From assembly GCF_003390375.1 (NCBI RefSeq), contig NZ_QUOT01000003.1, positions 1-7,795 of the forward strand: 7,795 bases of DNA, written 5' to 3'. Made by a program: the position numbers and the translations under genes. Position 1 is the stretch's first letter, and each line of letters begins with the position of its first letter. The notes below the pieces were generated by a model. The model was not told the DNA's origin. It did no database searches and was given only the letters and a program-made list of their open reading frames with translations. Below are positions 1-5,401 of this stretch, piece after piece. The DNA is from Thalassotalea euphylliae (GTDB lineage: Bacteria; Pseudomonadota; Gammaproteobacteria; Enterobacterales; Alteromonadaceae).

Positions 1-62
1 ATCAAAACGGGTAACTCTCTACTTTTCAAGAAGATGTGTCAGATCTTGTCTGAACTAATTCA
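1..62 (-). mobile_element. Transposase-proximal end of an IS481-family element (copy 1, partial)
   Basis: These 62 bases are identical to 5308-5369, the end of the complete IS481-family copy that lies upstream of its transposase start, and to the matching end of the defective copy at 5948-6009. The terminal inverted repeat (37-62) and the subterminal GTTACCCGTTTT (reverse strand) are both present. The rest of the element lies left of the window. All three copies share the same orientation. Identity stops exactly after position 62, which fixes the element end independently. Confidence 0.88.
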
Positions 63-204
63 ATTTATGCGCGTATATAAGTTCAAGATGGTAAAGCAAT
101 TAACTTTGCTAGGGTACAGCTACGAAGATGGTGCCGTTGTACTTGAACTTCTCACCTTTGGCTCCAACGAAAATTTCTATCGGGATGCAAAGAGACTATT
201 TTGA
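63..204 (+). pseudogene. Truncated cassette ORF, C-terminal remnant
   Basis: An open frame runs from the IS481 end to a TGA at 202-204, just before attC-1. The first ATG after the IS junction (67-69) gives 45 residues, starting MRVYKFKMVKQ and ending DAKRLF. The frame stays open back into the IS end, where an ATG at 34 would give a fusion. The position next to attC and the position of the stop are typical of a cassette gene read in the array direction. I infer that the IS481 insertion removed its promoter and N-terminus. I do not recognise the family. It could also be a short intact ORF, but no convincing ribosome binding site precedes 67. Confidence 0.5.
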
Positions 205-205
205 G

Positions 206-309
206 TTATAACGCTTTAGTTAAACGGCTTGTAATGGTTGGCTTGTGTTTTTGCGTCTTTTGCAAAAACCGAGACAAGCGTTACAAGTCCGATTGAACTA
301 CTTGTATGC
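206..309 (+). repeat. attC-1 integron recombination site
   Basis: The site starts with TTATAAC (R'') followed by GCTTTAGTTAAACGG and ends with CCG-A-TTGAACTACTTGTATGC. The arms pair with an unpaired A near 291, as expected for the extrahelical bases of attC. An inner stem pairs CTTGTAA (228-234) with TTACAAG (281-287). The R' core reads GTATGC, one T short of the usual GTTRRRY. It separates the truncated cassette from the reverse-oriented hypothetical gene. Confidence 0.8.
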
Positions 310-310
310 T

Positions 311-760
311 TTACCAAAATCTCCACCAAGGCTTACCGTTGGAATTACTAGAAAATTCCTGATACCTTCTCTCGACCATGGCTGAGAAATGACTGAAATC
401 ATGCTCACTCTCGCCTTTAACATACATGAGAGCACCAAATGAATCTGCGTAATCCGGTAAGTAGAGCGCACCTTCCTTTCCATAGTATTCTTTAAGGAAT
501 TCATTGCCTTGATCGTTGAAATCTTCATCCGTTAACTTACTGTCGCACCAGCGCATAAAAAAATCTGTTGCGCTTATCTCATTGGCAATAACTTTTTGTA
601 GATCACTATTACTTGATTCATCTTCAGTGTGAATTTCACCAGCCCATCCCTTTTGGAAGCACCACTTCATTATTAAAGCTATGTGAGTAGCTCCATATTC
701 CTCTGGCGACCCCTCAGGAAATTCACCTCCATAGTGCCAGCTTGCATCGTCGTACTTCAT
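311..760 (-). CDS. Cassette-encoded hypothetical protein (KYDDASWHYGG family)
   Basis: This encodes a 149-residue acidic, soluble-looking protein with no signal peptide or membrane segment. I chose the start at 758-760 because AAGGAGAG lies 2 bases upstream on the minus strand. The longer frame to 796 would begin inside attC-2. The N-terminus MKYDDASWHYGGEFPEG followed by a GATHI segment resembles a family of hypothetical proteins that I remember as DUF7832; this is recall, not a search. The C-terminus is tryptophan-rich (KPWWRFW). No catalytic motif is visible, so I assign no function. The gene is reversed relative to the attC sites, so an integron promoter cannot drive it. Its own promoter must lie in or beyond attC-2. 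The stop codon falls within a few bases of the cassette boundary. Confidence 0.85.
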   Translation of the reverse strand: MKYDDASWHYGGEFPEGSPEEYGATHIALIMKWCFQKGWAGEIHTEDESSNSDLQKVIANEISATDFFMRWCDSKLTDEDFNDQGNEFLKEYYGKEGALYLPDYADSFGALMYVKGESEHDFSHFSAMVERRYQEFSSNSNGKPWWRFW

Positions 761-772
761 AACTCTCCTTGC

Positions 773-872
773 ATATAACGCTGCGTTAAGCGGCAAATAA
801 CTGTTGGCTATAATGTTAAGCGAAGCGAAACCGAGACAACAGTTATTTGTCCGTTTGAACGCCTTGTTATAG
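773..872 (+). repeat. attC-2 integron recombination site
   Basis: The site runs from ATATAAC (773-779) to GTTATAG (866-872), and its two ends are largely complementary. Inside, CAAATAACTGTTG is complementary to CAACAGTTATTTG, giving the long imperfect hairpin of an attC. CTTGTTAT at 863-870 is the intact form of the R' sequence that the IS110-subgroup element has entered in attC-3. The site lies between the reverse hypothetical cassette and the ParDE cassette. Confidence 0.88.
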
Positions 873-893
873 GCCCAATACTTGAACTATACT
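864..893 (+). promoter_or_regulatory. Probable promoter of parDE
   Basis: TTGTTA (864-869) and TATACT (888-893) are 18 bases apart and match sigma-70 -35 and -10 boxes at 4 and 5 of 6 positions. The -35 box spans the cassette boundary in attC-2 R', so part of it comes from the neighbouring cassette. This is a prediction from sequence only. Confidence 0.45.
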
Positions 894-899
894 ACAGAA

Positions 900-926
900 A
901 TACCATTTTTAGGTATATTTTGGTAT
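900..926 (+). promoter_or_regulatory. Operator-like inverted repeat upstream of parD
   Basis: ATACC (900-904) is complementary to GGTAT at 912-916 and again at 922-926; extended by one base, ATACCA pairs with TGGTAT (921-926). The palindrome lies between the predicted -10 box and the AGGAG ribosome binding site (928-932). This is where ParD-type antitoxins usually bind to repress their own operon. Binding by this ParD is inferred. Confidence 0.4.
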
Positions 927-939
927 CAGGAGCAAGTTT

Positions 940-1176
940 ATGGCTAAAAACACTAGTATCACACTCGGCGATCATTTTGATGGCTTTATCGCAAACCAAA
1001 TTCAAAGTGGCCGCTACGGCTCTGCAAGTGAAGTTATCCGCTCTGCATTGCGCTTGCTAGAAACACAGGAAACCAAATTAAACACTTTACGTCAACTACT
1101 AGCTGAAGGTGAAGAAAGTGGTATGGTTGACTATAACATGGATGATTTTATTGCAGAGTTAGATAATGAGAAGTAA
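940..1176 (+). CDS. parD: ParD-family antitoxin
   Basis: This encodes a 78-residue type II antitoxin. The N-terminal half (residues 5-42, TSITLGDHFDGFI... then SGRYGSASEVIRSALRLLE) is the ribbon-helix-helix DNA-binding domain of the ParD/CopG group. The acidic C-terminus (about 43-78, rich in E and D) is the part that in this family wraps and neutralises ParE. Length is normal. AGGAG sits 7 bases before the ATG. The downstream parE starts 2 bases after the stop, so the two are co-transcribed and probably translationally coupled. The gene reads in the array direction as a self-contained cassette with its own promoter. Such pairs are common in Vibrio cassette arrays, where they are thought to stabilise the array against loss. 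Confidence 0.93.
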   Translation: MAKNTSITLGDHFDGFIANQIQSGRYGSASEVIRSALRLLETQETKLNTLRQLLAEGEESGMVDYNMDDFIAELDNEK

Positions 1177-1178
1177 AC

Positions 1179-1478
1179 GTGAAGCCATTTCAACTTACTG
1201 CAAAAGCTAAGTCTGATTTAAAGGACATCGCTCTTTTCACACAGCGACGTTGGGGACGAGAGCAACGAAATATTTATATTAAACAATTTGATGAATCTTT
1301 CTGGCTTTTGGCAGAAAACCCTGATGTTGGTAAAAGTTGTGATGAAATTCGTTTAGGTTACCGAAAATTCCCACAAGGTAGCCATGTTATCTTTTATAAG
1401 CAGGTTGATAGTCAACACATTCAAATCATAAGGATTTTGCACAAAAGCATGGATGTGACTCCTATCTTTAGCACATAA
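1179..1478 (+). CDS. parE: ParE-family toxin (RelE/ParE superfamily)
   Basis: This encodes 99 residues starting at GTG 1179, with a GAGAAG ribosome-binding-like stretch inside the end of parD. The pattern LTAKAKSDLKDIALFTQRRWG, then a Y..Q....F..LAENPDVGK segment, then GYRKFPQGSHVIFYK and IQIIRILHKSMD is characteristic of ParE. Known ParE toxins poison DNA gyrase, although some RelE-superfamily relatives cleave mRNA instead; the sequence does not settle which applies here. The stop codon TAA (1476-1478) forms part of the R'' motif of attC-3, only a few bases before the IS1111 insertion. The toxin is therefore intact, and the cassette's recombination site is what was broken. Confidence 0.92.
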   Translation: MKPFQLTAKAKSDLKDIALFTQRRWGREQRNIYIKQFDESFWLLAENPDVGKSCDEIRLGYRKFPQGSHVIFYKQVDSQHIQIIRILHKSMDVTPIFST

Positions 1479-1480
1479 CG
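1473..1480 (+). repeat. attC-3, left fragment (R'')
   Basis: ACATAACG matches the R'' start of the other attC sites (ATAACGC) and overlaps the parE stop codon. The IS1111-type element begins at about 1480. The remainder of the same attC continues at 2885, after that element. Confidence 0.75.
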
Positions 1481-1486
1481 AATGAT

Positions 1487-1497
1487 ATGGACTCCCC
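1487..1497 (+). repeat. Left subterminal inverted repeat of the IS1111-type element
   Basis: ATGGACTCCCC is a perfect inverted match to 2871-2881. A degenerate third copy of the motif (GAGAGTCCATATG) surrounds the transposase start. Confidence 0.85.
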
Positions 1498-1567
1498 GCT
1501 CGGCATCTTTCTCTAGCGAGTGTGCCATAGTGAAGTTGATTATTTGCTTCAATTGAGGAGAGTCCAT

Positions 1568-2593
1568 ATGTCACTAATTAAAGCAATTGGCATCGATTTA
1601 GCCAAATCTGTTTTCAGTATCCACGGTGTCGATAGTCATGACAAGTGTCAATTACGAAAAACCGTTAAGCGAAACAAACTGTTAGCTGAAATTGCTAAGT
1701 TGCCAGCGTGTATCATTGGTATGGAAGCTTGCTCTGGTGCACATTACTGGGCAAGAGAGTTTGCTAAGCTTGGCCATGAAGTACGCATCATGGCTTCAAA
1801 GTTCGTCATTCCATATCGCCAAAATGAAAAGAACGATGCCAACGACGCTGAAGCCATTTGTGAAGCGGTGACCCGCCCCAAAACGCGTTTTGTCACCATC
1901 AAAAGTGAAGAGCAACAAGCTGTATTGTGCTTACACCGTATTCGCCAAGGGGCTATCAAGGATAGAACGGCACTGATTAATCGCCTACGAGGTTTGCTCG
2001 CTGAGTTTGGCATTGTCATGCCCAAAGGGCGGTATCCAGCACAACATGCCATCACAGGTATTTTAGCAGATGCTGACAATGGTCTACCGCTGCTCGCTAG
2101 AGAGCTACTAAGTGACTTATGGCAAGACATTAAAGCATTAAACCAGCAAATTCTTAAACATGACCGAAAGCTCTACCAACTCGCGAACCAAATGAACGCG
2201 GCAAAACGCTTGATGAGTATACCTGGCGTTGGAGAAATCACGGCAACGGCGGTTGTTGCGACGGTGAGTGACGCAAAAGATTTTGATACCAGTCGCGCCT
2301 TTAGTGCGTGGATAGGGCTAGTCCCTAGGCAATATACGACAGGTGGGCAAGTGAAGCTTGGCCGAATATCTAAACGTGGCGAAAAACACATTCGCACCTC
2401 ACTCATTCACGGTGCGCGAGCTGTAATAGCCAACTGCAAACATAAAACAGACAGAACGAGCTTATGGGTGAAAGAGCTGATTGAGCGACGAGGGTTTAAA
2501 CGAGCAACCGTCGCGCTTGCGGCCAAGAATGCACGGTTGATATGGGCATTGCTGCGAAGTAAAAACGAATACCAAATAGATTATGTAAAATAG
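1568..2593 (+). CDS. IS110-family transposase, IS1111 subgroup
   Basis: This encodes a 341-residue DEDD recombinase. I set the start at 1568 because GAGGAGAG lies 5 bases upstream; the longer open frame to 1520 lacks such a site. The N-terminal RuvC-like domain shows D10 (IGIDLAKSVF), E53 (GMEACSGAHYWA), and D90 and D93 (KNDANDAEAI). The C-terminal Transposase_20 domain has a helix-hairpin-helix (SIPGVGEITATAV) and the serine-bearing SAWIGLVPRQYTTGG region typical of IS110 enzymes. The enzyme forms a circular intermediate and inserts site-specifically, guided in this family by an element-encoded RNA. All catalytic positions I can judge are present, so it looks active. It is transcribed in the array direction, downstream of parE. 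Confidence 0.93.
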   Translation: MSLIKAIGIDLAKSVFSIHGVDSHDKCQLRKTVKRNKLLAEIAKLPACIIGMEACSGAHYWAREFAKLGHEVRIMASKFVIPYRQNEKNDANDAEAICEAVTRPKTRFVTIKSEEQQAVLCLHRIRQGAIKDRTALINRLRGLLAEFGIVMPKGRYPAQHAITGILADADNGLPLLARELLSDLWQDIKALNQQILKHDRKLYQLANQMNAAKRLMSIPGVGEITATAVVATVSDAKDFDTSRAFSAWIGLVPRQYTTGGQVKLGRISKRGEKHIRTSLIHGARAVIANCKHKTDRTSLWVKELIERRGFKRATVALAAKNARLIWALLRSKNEYQIDYVK

Positions 2594-2870
2594 AAAAGAT
2601 TGACGTTGTAAAGGTAACCCTAACGGTTAACCCCACCGCGTCTTAGCATGAGCGATTGACGATAACACGGTCAGACCGAGAGCATGAAAGCCTGTTTAGC
2701 CGGGAAGCGCATTTCTTGAAAGAGAAGACGCTGTCTAACGAATGAGGCCATGCTCAAGCGCAAATCATCAGGGCGATAGCACAAGCTGTTACGGCAGTAT
2801 GCTAATAAACGCCGAATGTAGAGCTGCTGTCAGACTTTCTTGTTTTCAGAGACTGCTTGTGCTTGACAAA
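2594..2870 (+). ncRNA. Candidate bridge (guide) RNA region of the IS1111-type element
   Basis: This non-coding 3' region contains two long-range perfect stems, GCGTCTT (2638-2644) with AAGACGC (2725-2731) and AGCACAAGC (2778-2786) with GCTTGTGCT (2855-2863). It also has small hairpins such as GGTAACC/GGTTAACC (2612-2632) and CGGTC/GACCG (2668-2679). IS1111-subgroup elements are known to encode their guide RNA at this end. Between the two domains lies GTCTAACG (2733-2740), a perfect attC R'' consensus (RYYYAAC) plus G. It begins a shared 10-mer, TAACGAATGA (2736-2745), identical to the element's left junction at 1476-1485. Exact RNA ends and the assignment of guide loops are inference. Confidence 0.5.
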
Positions 2871-2881
2871 GGGGAGTCCAT
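2871..2881 (-). repeat. Right subterminal inverted repeat of the IS1111-type element
   Basis: GGGGAGTCCAT is the exact reverse complement of 1487-1497, with three further bases (GTA) before attC sequence resumes at 2885. Confidence 0.85.
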
Positions 2882-2884
2882 GTA

Positions 2885-2971
2885 GCCTTACTAAAAGGCG
2901 GAAAATGCTTGGCTAAACTTTGCGACGAAGGAGCACAAGCCAAGCGTTTTGCGTCCTTTTGAGTAACTTGT
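2885..2971 (+). repeat. attC-3, central body between the two IS insertions
   Basis: TTACTAAAAGG (2888-2898) pairs with CCTTTT-G-AGTAA (2955-2966), leaving one bulged G at 2961, as expected for attC extrahelical bases. An inner stem pairs AAAATGCTTGGCT (2902-2914) with AGCCAAGCGTTTT (2938-2950). The R' starts CTTGT (2967-2971) and is then interrupted by the IS110-type element; it resumes at 6034. Confidence 0.82.
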
Positions 2972-3018
2972 ATGGATAATTACCCACCTAAATAACTATT
3001 TTCGGTAAAGAGAGACCC

Positions 3019-3151
3019 AAGCCTTAGCGGCAACTAAGGCCTTCTTTTACAGTAGTTCGATTGATTAATGGCTCCTCAATCGAGAGACCGATAACAAGAA
3101 CGAACGCTGTAAAAGACTCCAAGCAACATACTCGAATAGTCTACTGGGTCT
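3019..3151 (+). ncRNA. Candidate bridge (guide) RNA of the IS110-type element
   Basis: A 5' hairpin pairs CCTTAG (3022-3027) with CTAAGG (3034-3039). It is followed by a long stem, CTTTTACAG-TA-GTTCG (3044-3059) with CGAAC-G-CTGTAAAAG (3101-3115), and a further stem AGACTC/GGGTCT (3114-3119 and 3146-3151). IS110-subgroup elements encode their bridge RNA here, upstream of the recombinase. The 3' side of the internal loop carries ATAACAAG (3091-3098), exactly complementary to CTTGTTAT, the attC R' target. That is where a right-target guide would be expected. The second domain contains ATAGTCT (3136-3142), identical to the element's right end at 6027-6033. The ends and loops are my reading and have not been folded by program. 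Confidence 0.6.
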
Positions 3152-3186
3152 CGAACCCGCATTATGCAAGCAAGGGTTAGCTTATT

Positions 3187-4137
3187 ATGAAAACAGTCAT
3201 CAATCAAAAGATTCACGTTGGGGTAGATACAGGTAAGTACCAACTTGATATATATCTTCGTCCTTTGGACATTTACTTCACCGTCCCCAATGACGAAAAA
3301 GGGATTGCAGAAGCCATAAATCAGCTCAAGCAATACCCTGTTGAACGCATCGTCATTGAAGCGACAGGGCGGTTAGAAATGCCGTTTATTATGGCGTGTG
3401 CGAACAGCAAACTGCCGTTTGTTATCGCCAATCCTATTCACATCAAACGCTTTGCAGGTGCGATTGGACAGCGCGCTAAAACAGACAAACTTGATGCGCA
3501 GCTTATCGCTCATTATGGGGAAGTGATTAAACCAGCACTATCACAACTCAAACCAGCCACTATGCAAGTCATGAGTGATTTGGTCGCCAGAAGAAATCAG
3601 TTACTTGTGATGCAAACGATGGAAAAGAACCGCCTTCAGTCTTTGCCAAAAAGCTTATCAATGACCATCAAGCCGATACTTACCGCGTTTAAACATCAAA
3701 TCCTAAAAATTGAAAAGAAACTCGTTGAACTCATCGAATCTTGCCCTGAATACCAGAAGAAAAATACGATTCTGCAAAGCATGACAGGTATCGGCAAAAT
3801 AGCGGCCGCATCAATCATCAGTAATTTACCAGAGCTTGGCTATGTAACGGGTAAACAAGCGAGCAGCCTAGTTGGTGTTGCGCCGATGAATCGAGAAAGT
3901 GGCCGTTATAAAGGACAACGGAGAATCCAAGGTGGGCGGCACCAAGTGCGCACGGTGTTATATATGGCGATGCTGTCAGCGATTCAAAGTAATCCGGTGT
4001 TTAAAGATACCTATCAACGATTAGTTGGTGCAGGCAAACCTAAAAAAGTGGCGATAATTGCCTGTATCAGAAAGATGGTGGTGATATTAAATTCGATGCT
4101 CAGAGATGAAGTAATGTGGGAAGCGCCAAAAGCTTAA
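3187..4137 (+). CDS. IS110-family transposase, IS110 subgroup
   Basis: This encodes a 316-residue DEDD recombinase, clearly different from the IS1111-type enzyme at 1568-2593. The RuvC-like domain has D14 (VGVDTGKYQLDIYL), E58 (IVIEATGRLE), and D100 and D103 (KTDKLDAQLI). A coiled linker (about 120-195) leads to the Transposase_20 domain with a helix-hairpin-helix (MTGIGKIAAASI, about 199-210) and the serine pair S226/S227 in ASSLVGVAPMNRESG, the expected second catalytic region. Length is normal and no residue is obviously missing, so the enzyme could be active. However, the element's right end has been displaced by 1.9 kb through the IS481 insertions, which may block excision of this copy. 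No strong ribosome binding site is visible before the ATG. Confidence 0.92.
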   Translation: MKTVINQKIHVGVDTGKYQLDIYLRPLDIYFTVPNDEKGIAEAINQLKQYPVERIVIEATGRLEMPFIMACANSKLPFVIANPIHIKRFAGAIGQRAKTDKLDAQLIAHYGEVIKPALSQLKPATMQVMSDLVARRNQLLVMQTMEKNRLQSLPKSLSMTIKPILTAFKHQILKIEKKLVELIESCPEYQKKNTILQSMTGIGKIAAASIISNLPELGYVTGKQASSLVGVAPMNRESGRYKGQRRIQGGRHQVRTVLYMAMLSAIQSNPVFKDTYQRLVGAGKPKKVAIIACIRKMVVILNSMLRDEVMWEAPKA

Positions 4138-4139
4138 AA

Positions 4140-4145
4140 ATTAGC
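4140..4145 (+). repeat. Target-site duplication of the outer IS481 derivative, left copy
   Basis: ATTAGC is repeated at 6010-6015 directly after the right end of the defective IS481 copy. The reconstructed uninterrupted sequence is the short 3' end of the IS110 element. Confidence 0.7.
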
Positions 4146-4157
4146 TGTACTAGTTCA

Positions 4158-4164
4158 GATAAAA
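4158..4164 (+). repeat. Target-site duplication of the inner IS481, left copy
   Basis: GATAAAA directly precedes the inner IS481 and is repeated directly after it at 5370-5376. It lies just inside the left end of the outer IS481 derivative. Confidence 0.7.
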
Positions 4165-5369
4165 TGTACTAGTTCAGACTTGATCTGACAGTTACCCGTT
4201 TTTCAATCGGTGACTGTCAGTTTAGATTTGAGCTAAATTCTTCTCAGCCCAAATCGATTTTCCATCAAGTAATGTTTCAAGTGGCGTTCTGCCACAGCAC
4301 ATTTTGCCCTGATGAGTTCGATCATTATTGTAATAAACCATCCATTCGTCCAGATCCTTTTGTAATTCCTCTAACGAGCCATAGAGCCTCTTACGGAACG
4401 TAACCTGATAAAACTCCTGCAATATTGTTTTGTGGAAACGTTCACAGATACCATTTGTCTGCGGTGACATCGCTTTCGTTTTTGTATGATCGATATCATT
4501 TATTGCTAGATAAAGCTGGTAATCATGATGTTCAACCTTGCCACAATACTCAGTGCCTCGGTCTGTGAGAATGCGTAACATTGGTAGCTCGTGCTGCTCG
4601 AAGTAAGGCAAAACCTTGTCGTTGAGTATGTCAGCAGCAGTGATTGGCGTTTTCGTTGTGTAGAGCTTGGCAAATGCAACCTTGCTGTAAGTATCAACGA
4701 ACGTCTGCTGGTAGATACGGCCAACACCTTTTAGATTACCCACATAAAACGTGTCCTGTGAGCCTAGGTAGCCCGGATGAGCCGTTTCTATCTCGCCACA
4801 AGCTTCATCATCGTTCTTTTTCTTCTCAAGTGCAGCAACTTGAGCATCGGTGAGAATGATGCCGTCGTTAGCGACTTTCTCTTCAAGCGCTTTCAGCCGT
4901 TTTTTGAAGTTTTCTAAGTCATGGCGCAACCAGATTGAACGCACGCCACTGGCAGATACAAATACGCCTTGCTTACGAAGTTCATTGCTGGTTCTGACTT
5001 GGCCGTGCGCGGGGTATTCAATGGCATAATCCATTACTGCTTTTTCGGTTTTTTCATCAACACGATTTTTTATATTTGGTTTTCGGCGGGACTTATCAAT
5101 AAGCGCATCAATGCCGCCATCTTCAGCCAGCTCTTGATAACGATAAAATGTATCTCGTGATACGCCCATCACTTTGCAAGCTCTGGATACATTACCAAGT
5201 TCTTCAGCTAGGTTGAGCAAACCTGCTTTGTGTTTAATGATTGGATTGTTAGTATGAAGCATGAGAGTTACCTCTTTGTTTGTTTTGATTAAAGATTCAG
5301 CACCTTTATCAAAACGGGTAACTCTCTACTTTTCAAGAAGATGTGTCAGATCTTGTCTGAACTAATTCA
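4165..5369 (-). mobile_element. Complete IS481-family element (inner copy)
   Basis: This 1205-bp element has 26-bp terminal inverted repeats, 4165-4190 and the complement of 5344-5369, matching at 22 of 26 positions and starting TG. A perfect 12-bp subterminal repeat GTTACCCGTTTT lies at 4191-4202 and, inverted, at 5311-5322. It is flanked by GATAAAA duplications. Two other partial copies in this window (1-62 and 5424-6009) end at the identical base, which confirms the right boundary. It contains one transposase gene on the minus strand. Confidence 0.85.
4222..5262 (-). CDS. IS481-family DDE transposase, full length
   Basis: This encodes a 346-residue transposase. The N-terminal helix-turn-helix (about 18-45, GNVSRACKVMGVSRDTFYRY) binds the element ends, and a lysine- and glutamate-rich helical stretch follows (about 115-155). 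The rve (retroviral integrase-like) core carries D170 (SQDTFYVG), D234 (ILTDRGTEYCG) and E274 (PQTNGICERFHKT), the DDE catalytic triad of IS481/IS3-type enzymes. The C-terminus holds the usual YNNDRTHQG.....TPLE segment. AGAGGTAA precedes the ATG as ribosome binding site. The gene is intact, lies in an element with both ends, and can be expected to be active. It could also act in trans on the neighbouring defective copy, which shares the same ends. Confidence 0.93.
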   Translation of the reverse strand: MLHTNNPIIKHKAGLLNLAEELGNVSRACKVMGVSRDTFYRYQELAEDGGIDALIDKSRRKPNIKNRVDEKTEKAVMDYAIEYPAHGQVRTSNELRKQGVFVSASGVRSIWLRHDLENFKKRLKALEEKVANDGIILTDAQVAALEKKKNDDEACGEIETAHPGYLGSQDTFYVGNLKGVGRIYQQTFVDTYSKVAFAKLYTTKTPITAADILNDKVLPYFEQHELPMLRILTDRGTEYCGKVEHHDYQLYLAINDIDHTKTKAMSPQTNGICERFHKTILQEFYQVTFRKRLYGSLEELQKDLDEWMVYYNNDRTHQGKMCCGRTPLETLLDGKSIWAEKNLAQI

Positions 5370-5376
5370 GATAAAA
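5370..5376 (+). repeat. Target-site duplication of the inner IS481, right copy
   Basis: GATAAAA is identical to 4158-4164. The match extends to 11 bases (TTCAGATAAAA) because the IS end itself finishes in TTCA. Confidence 0.7.
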
Positions 5377-5401
5377 CCTATTTTATGAATCAAGAAAACG
5401 T

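Larger units (their letters stand above)
1480..2884 (+). mobile_element. IS1111-subgroup (IS110 family) element inserted in attC-3
   Basis: This element of about 1.4 kb has perfect 11-bp subterminal inverted repeats, ATGGACTCCCC at 1487-1497 and its complement at 2871-2881. About 7 bases lie outside the left repeat and 3 outside the right, the spacing known for the IS1111 subgroup. Joining 1479 to 2885 gives ATAAC-GCCTTACT, matching ATAAC-GCTTTAGT and ATAAC-GCTTAAAT in the other sites. It therefore entered attC between R'' and L'' with no evident target duplication. This agrees with the described IS1111-attC group, which targets cassette recombination sites. It has a short 5' non-coding end (about 88 bp) and a long 3' end (about 290 bp). 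Confidence 0.85.

Noticed and set aside
34..204. Fusion protein starting at ATG 34 inside the IS481 end
   Set aside because: The frame is open, but no ribosome binding site is present and the first 11 codons are IS terminal-repeat sequence, so a truncated gene is the simpler reading.
311..796. Longer start at 796 for the hypothetical cassette protein
   Set aside because: It would place 12 residues inside attC-2 without a ribosome binding site, while 760 has a near-perfect one.
206..872. Long hairpins at 206-309 and 773-872 as transcription terminators
   Set aside because: They lack a G+C-rich short stem with a following U-tract, and they match the attC architecture, with R'' and R' ends and bulged bases.
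1353..1574. Minus-strand open frame opposite parE and the IS1111 left end
   Set aside because: It overlaps clear ParE coding sequence and an IS junction, has no ribosome binding site, and its residues look like an antisense shadow.
1744..2406. Two minus-strand open frames opposite the IS1111-type transposase
   Set aside because: They run antisense to an intact DEDD transposase, with no motif or start signal of their own.
3121..3176. Donor-loop guides of the IS110 RNA (CATAC complementary to GTATG at the left end, and ATTATGCA near 3161)
   Set aside because: The matches are only 5 to 8 bases with gaps, and the order on the RNA does not fit the expected left and right guide arrangement, so I do not claim them.
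4644..5160. Plus-strand open frames opposite the IS481 transposase, one of them repeated at 5609-5800
   Set aside because: The repetition only reflects the duplicated IS sequence. The products are low-complexity antisense translations, including a falsely membrane-like stretch.
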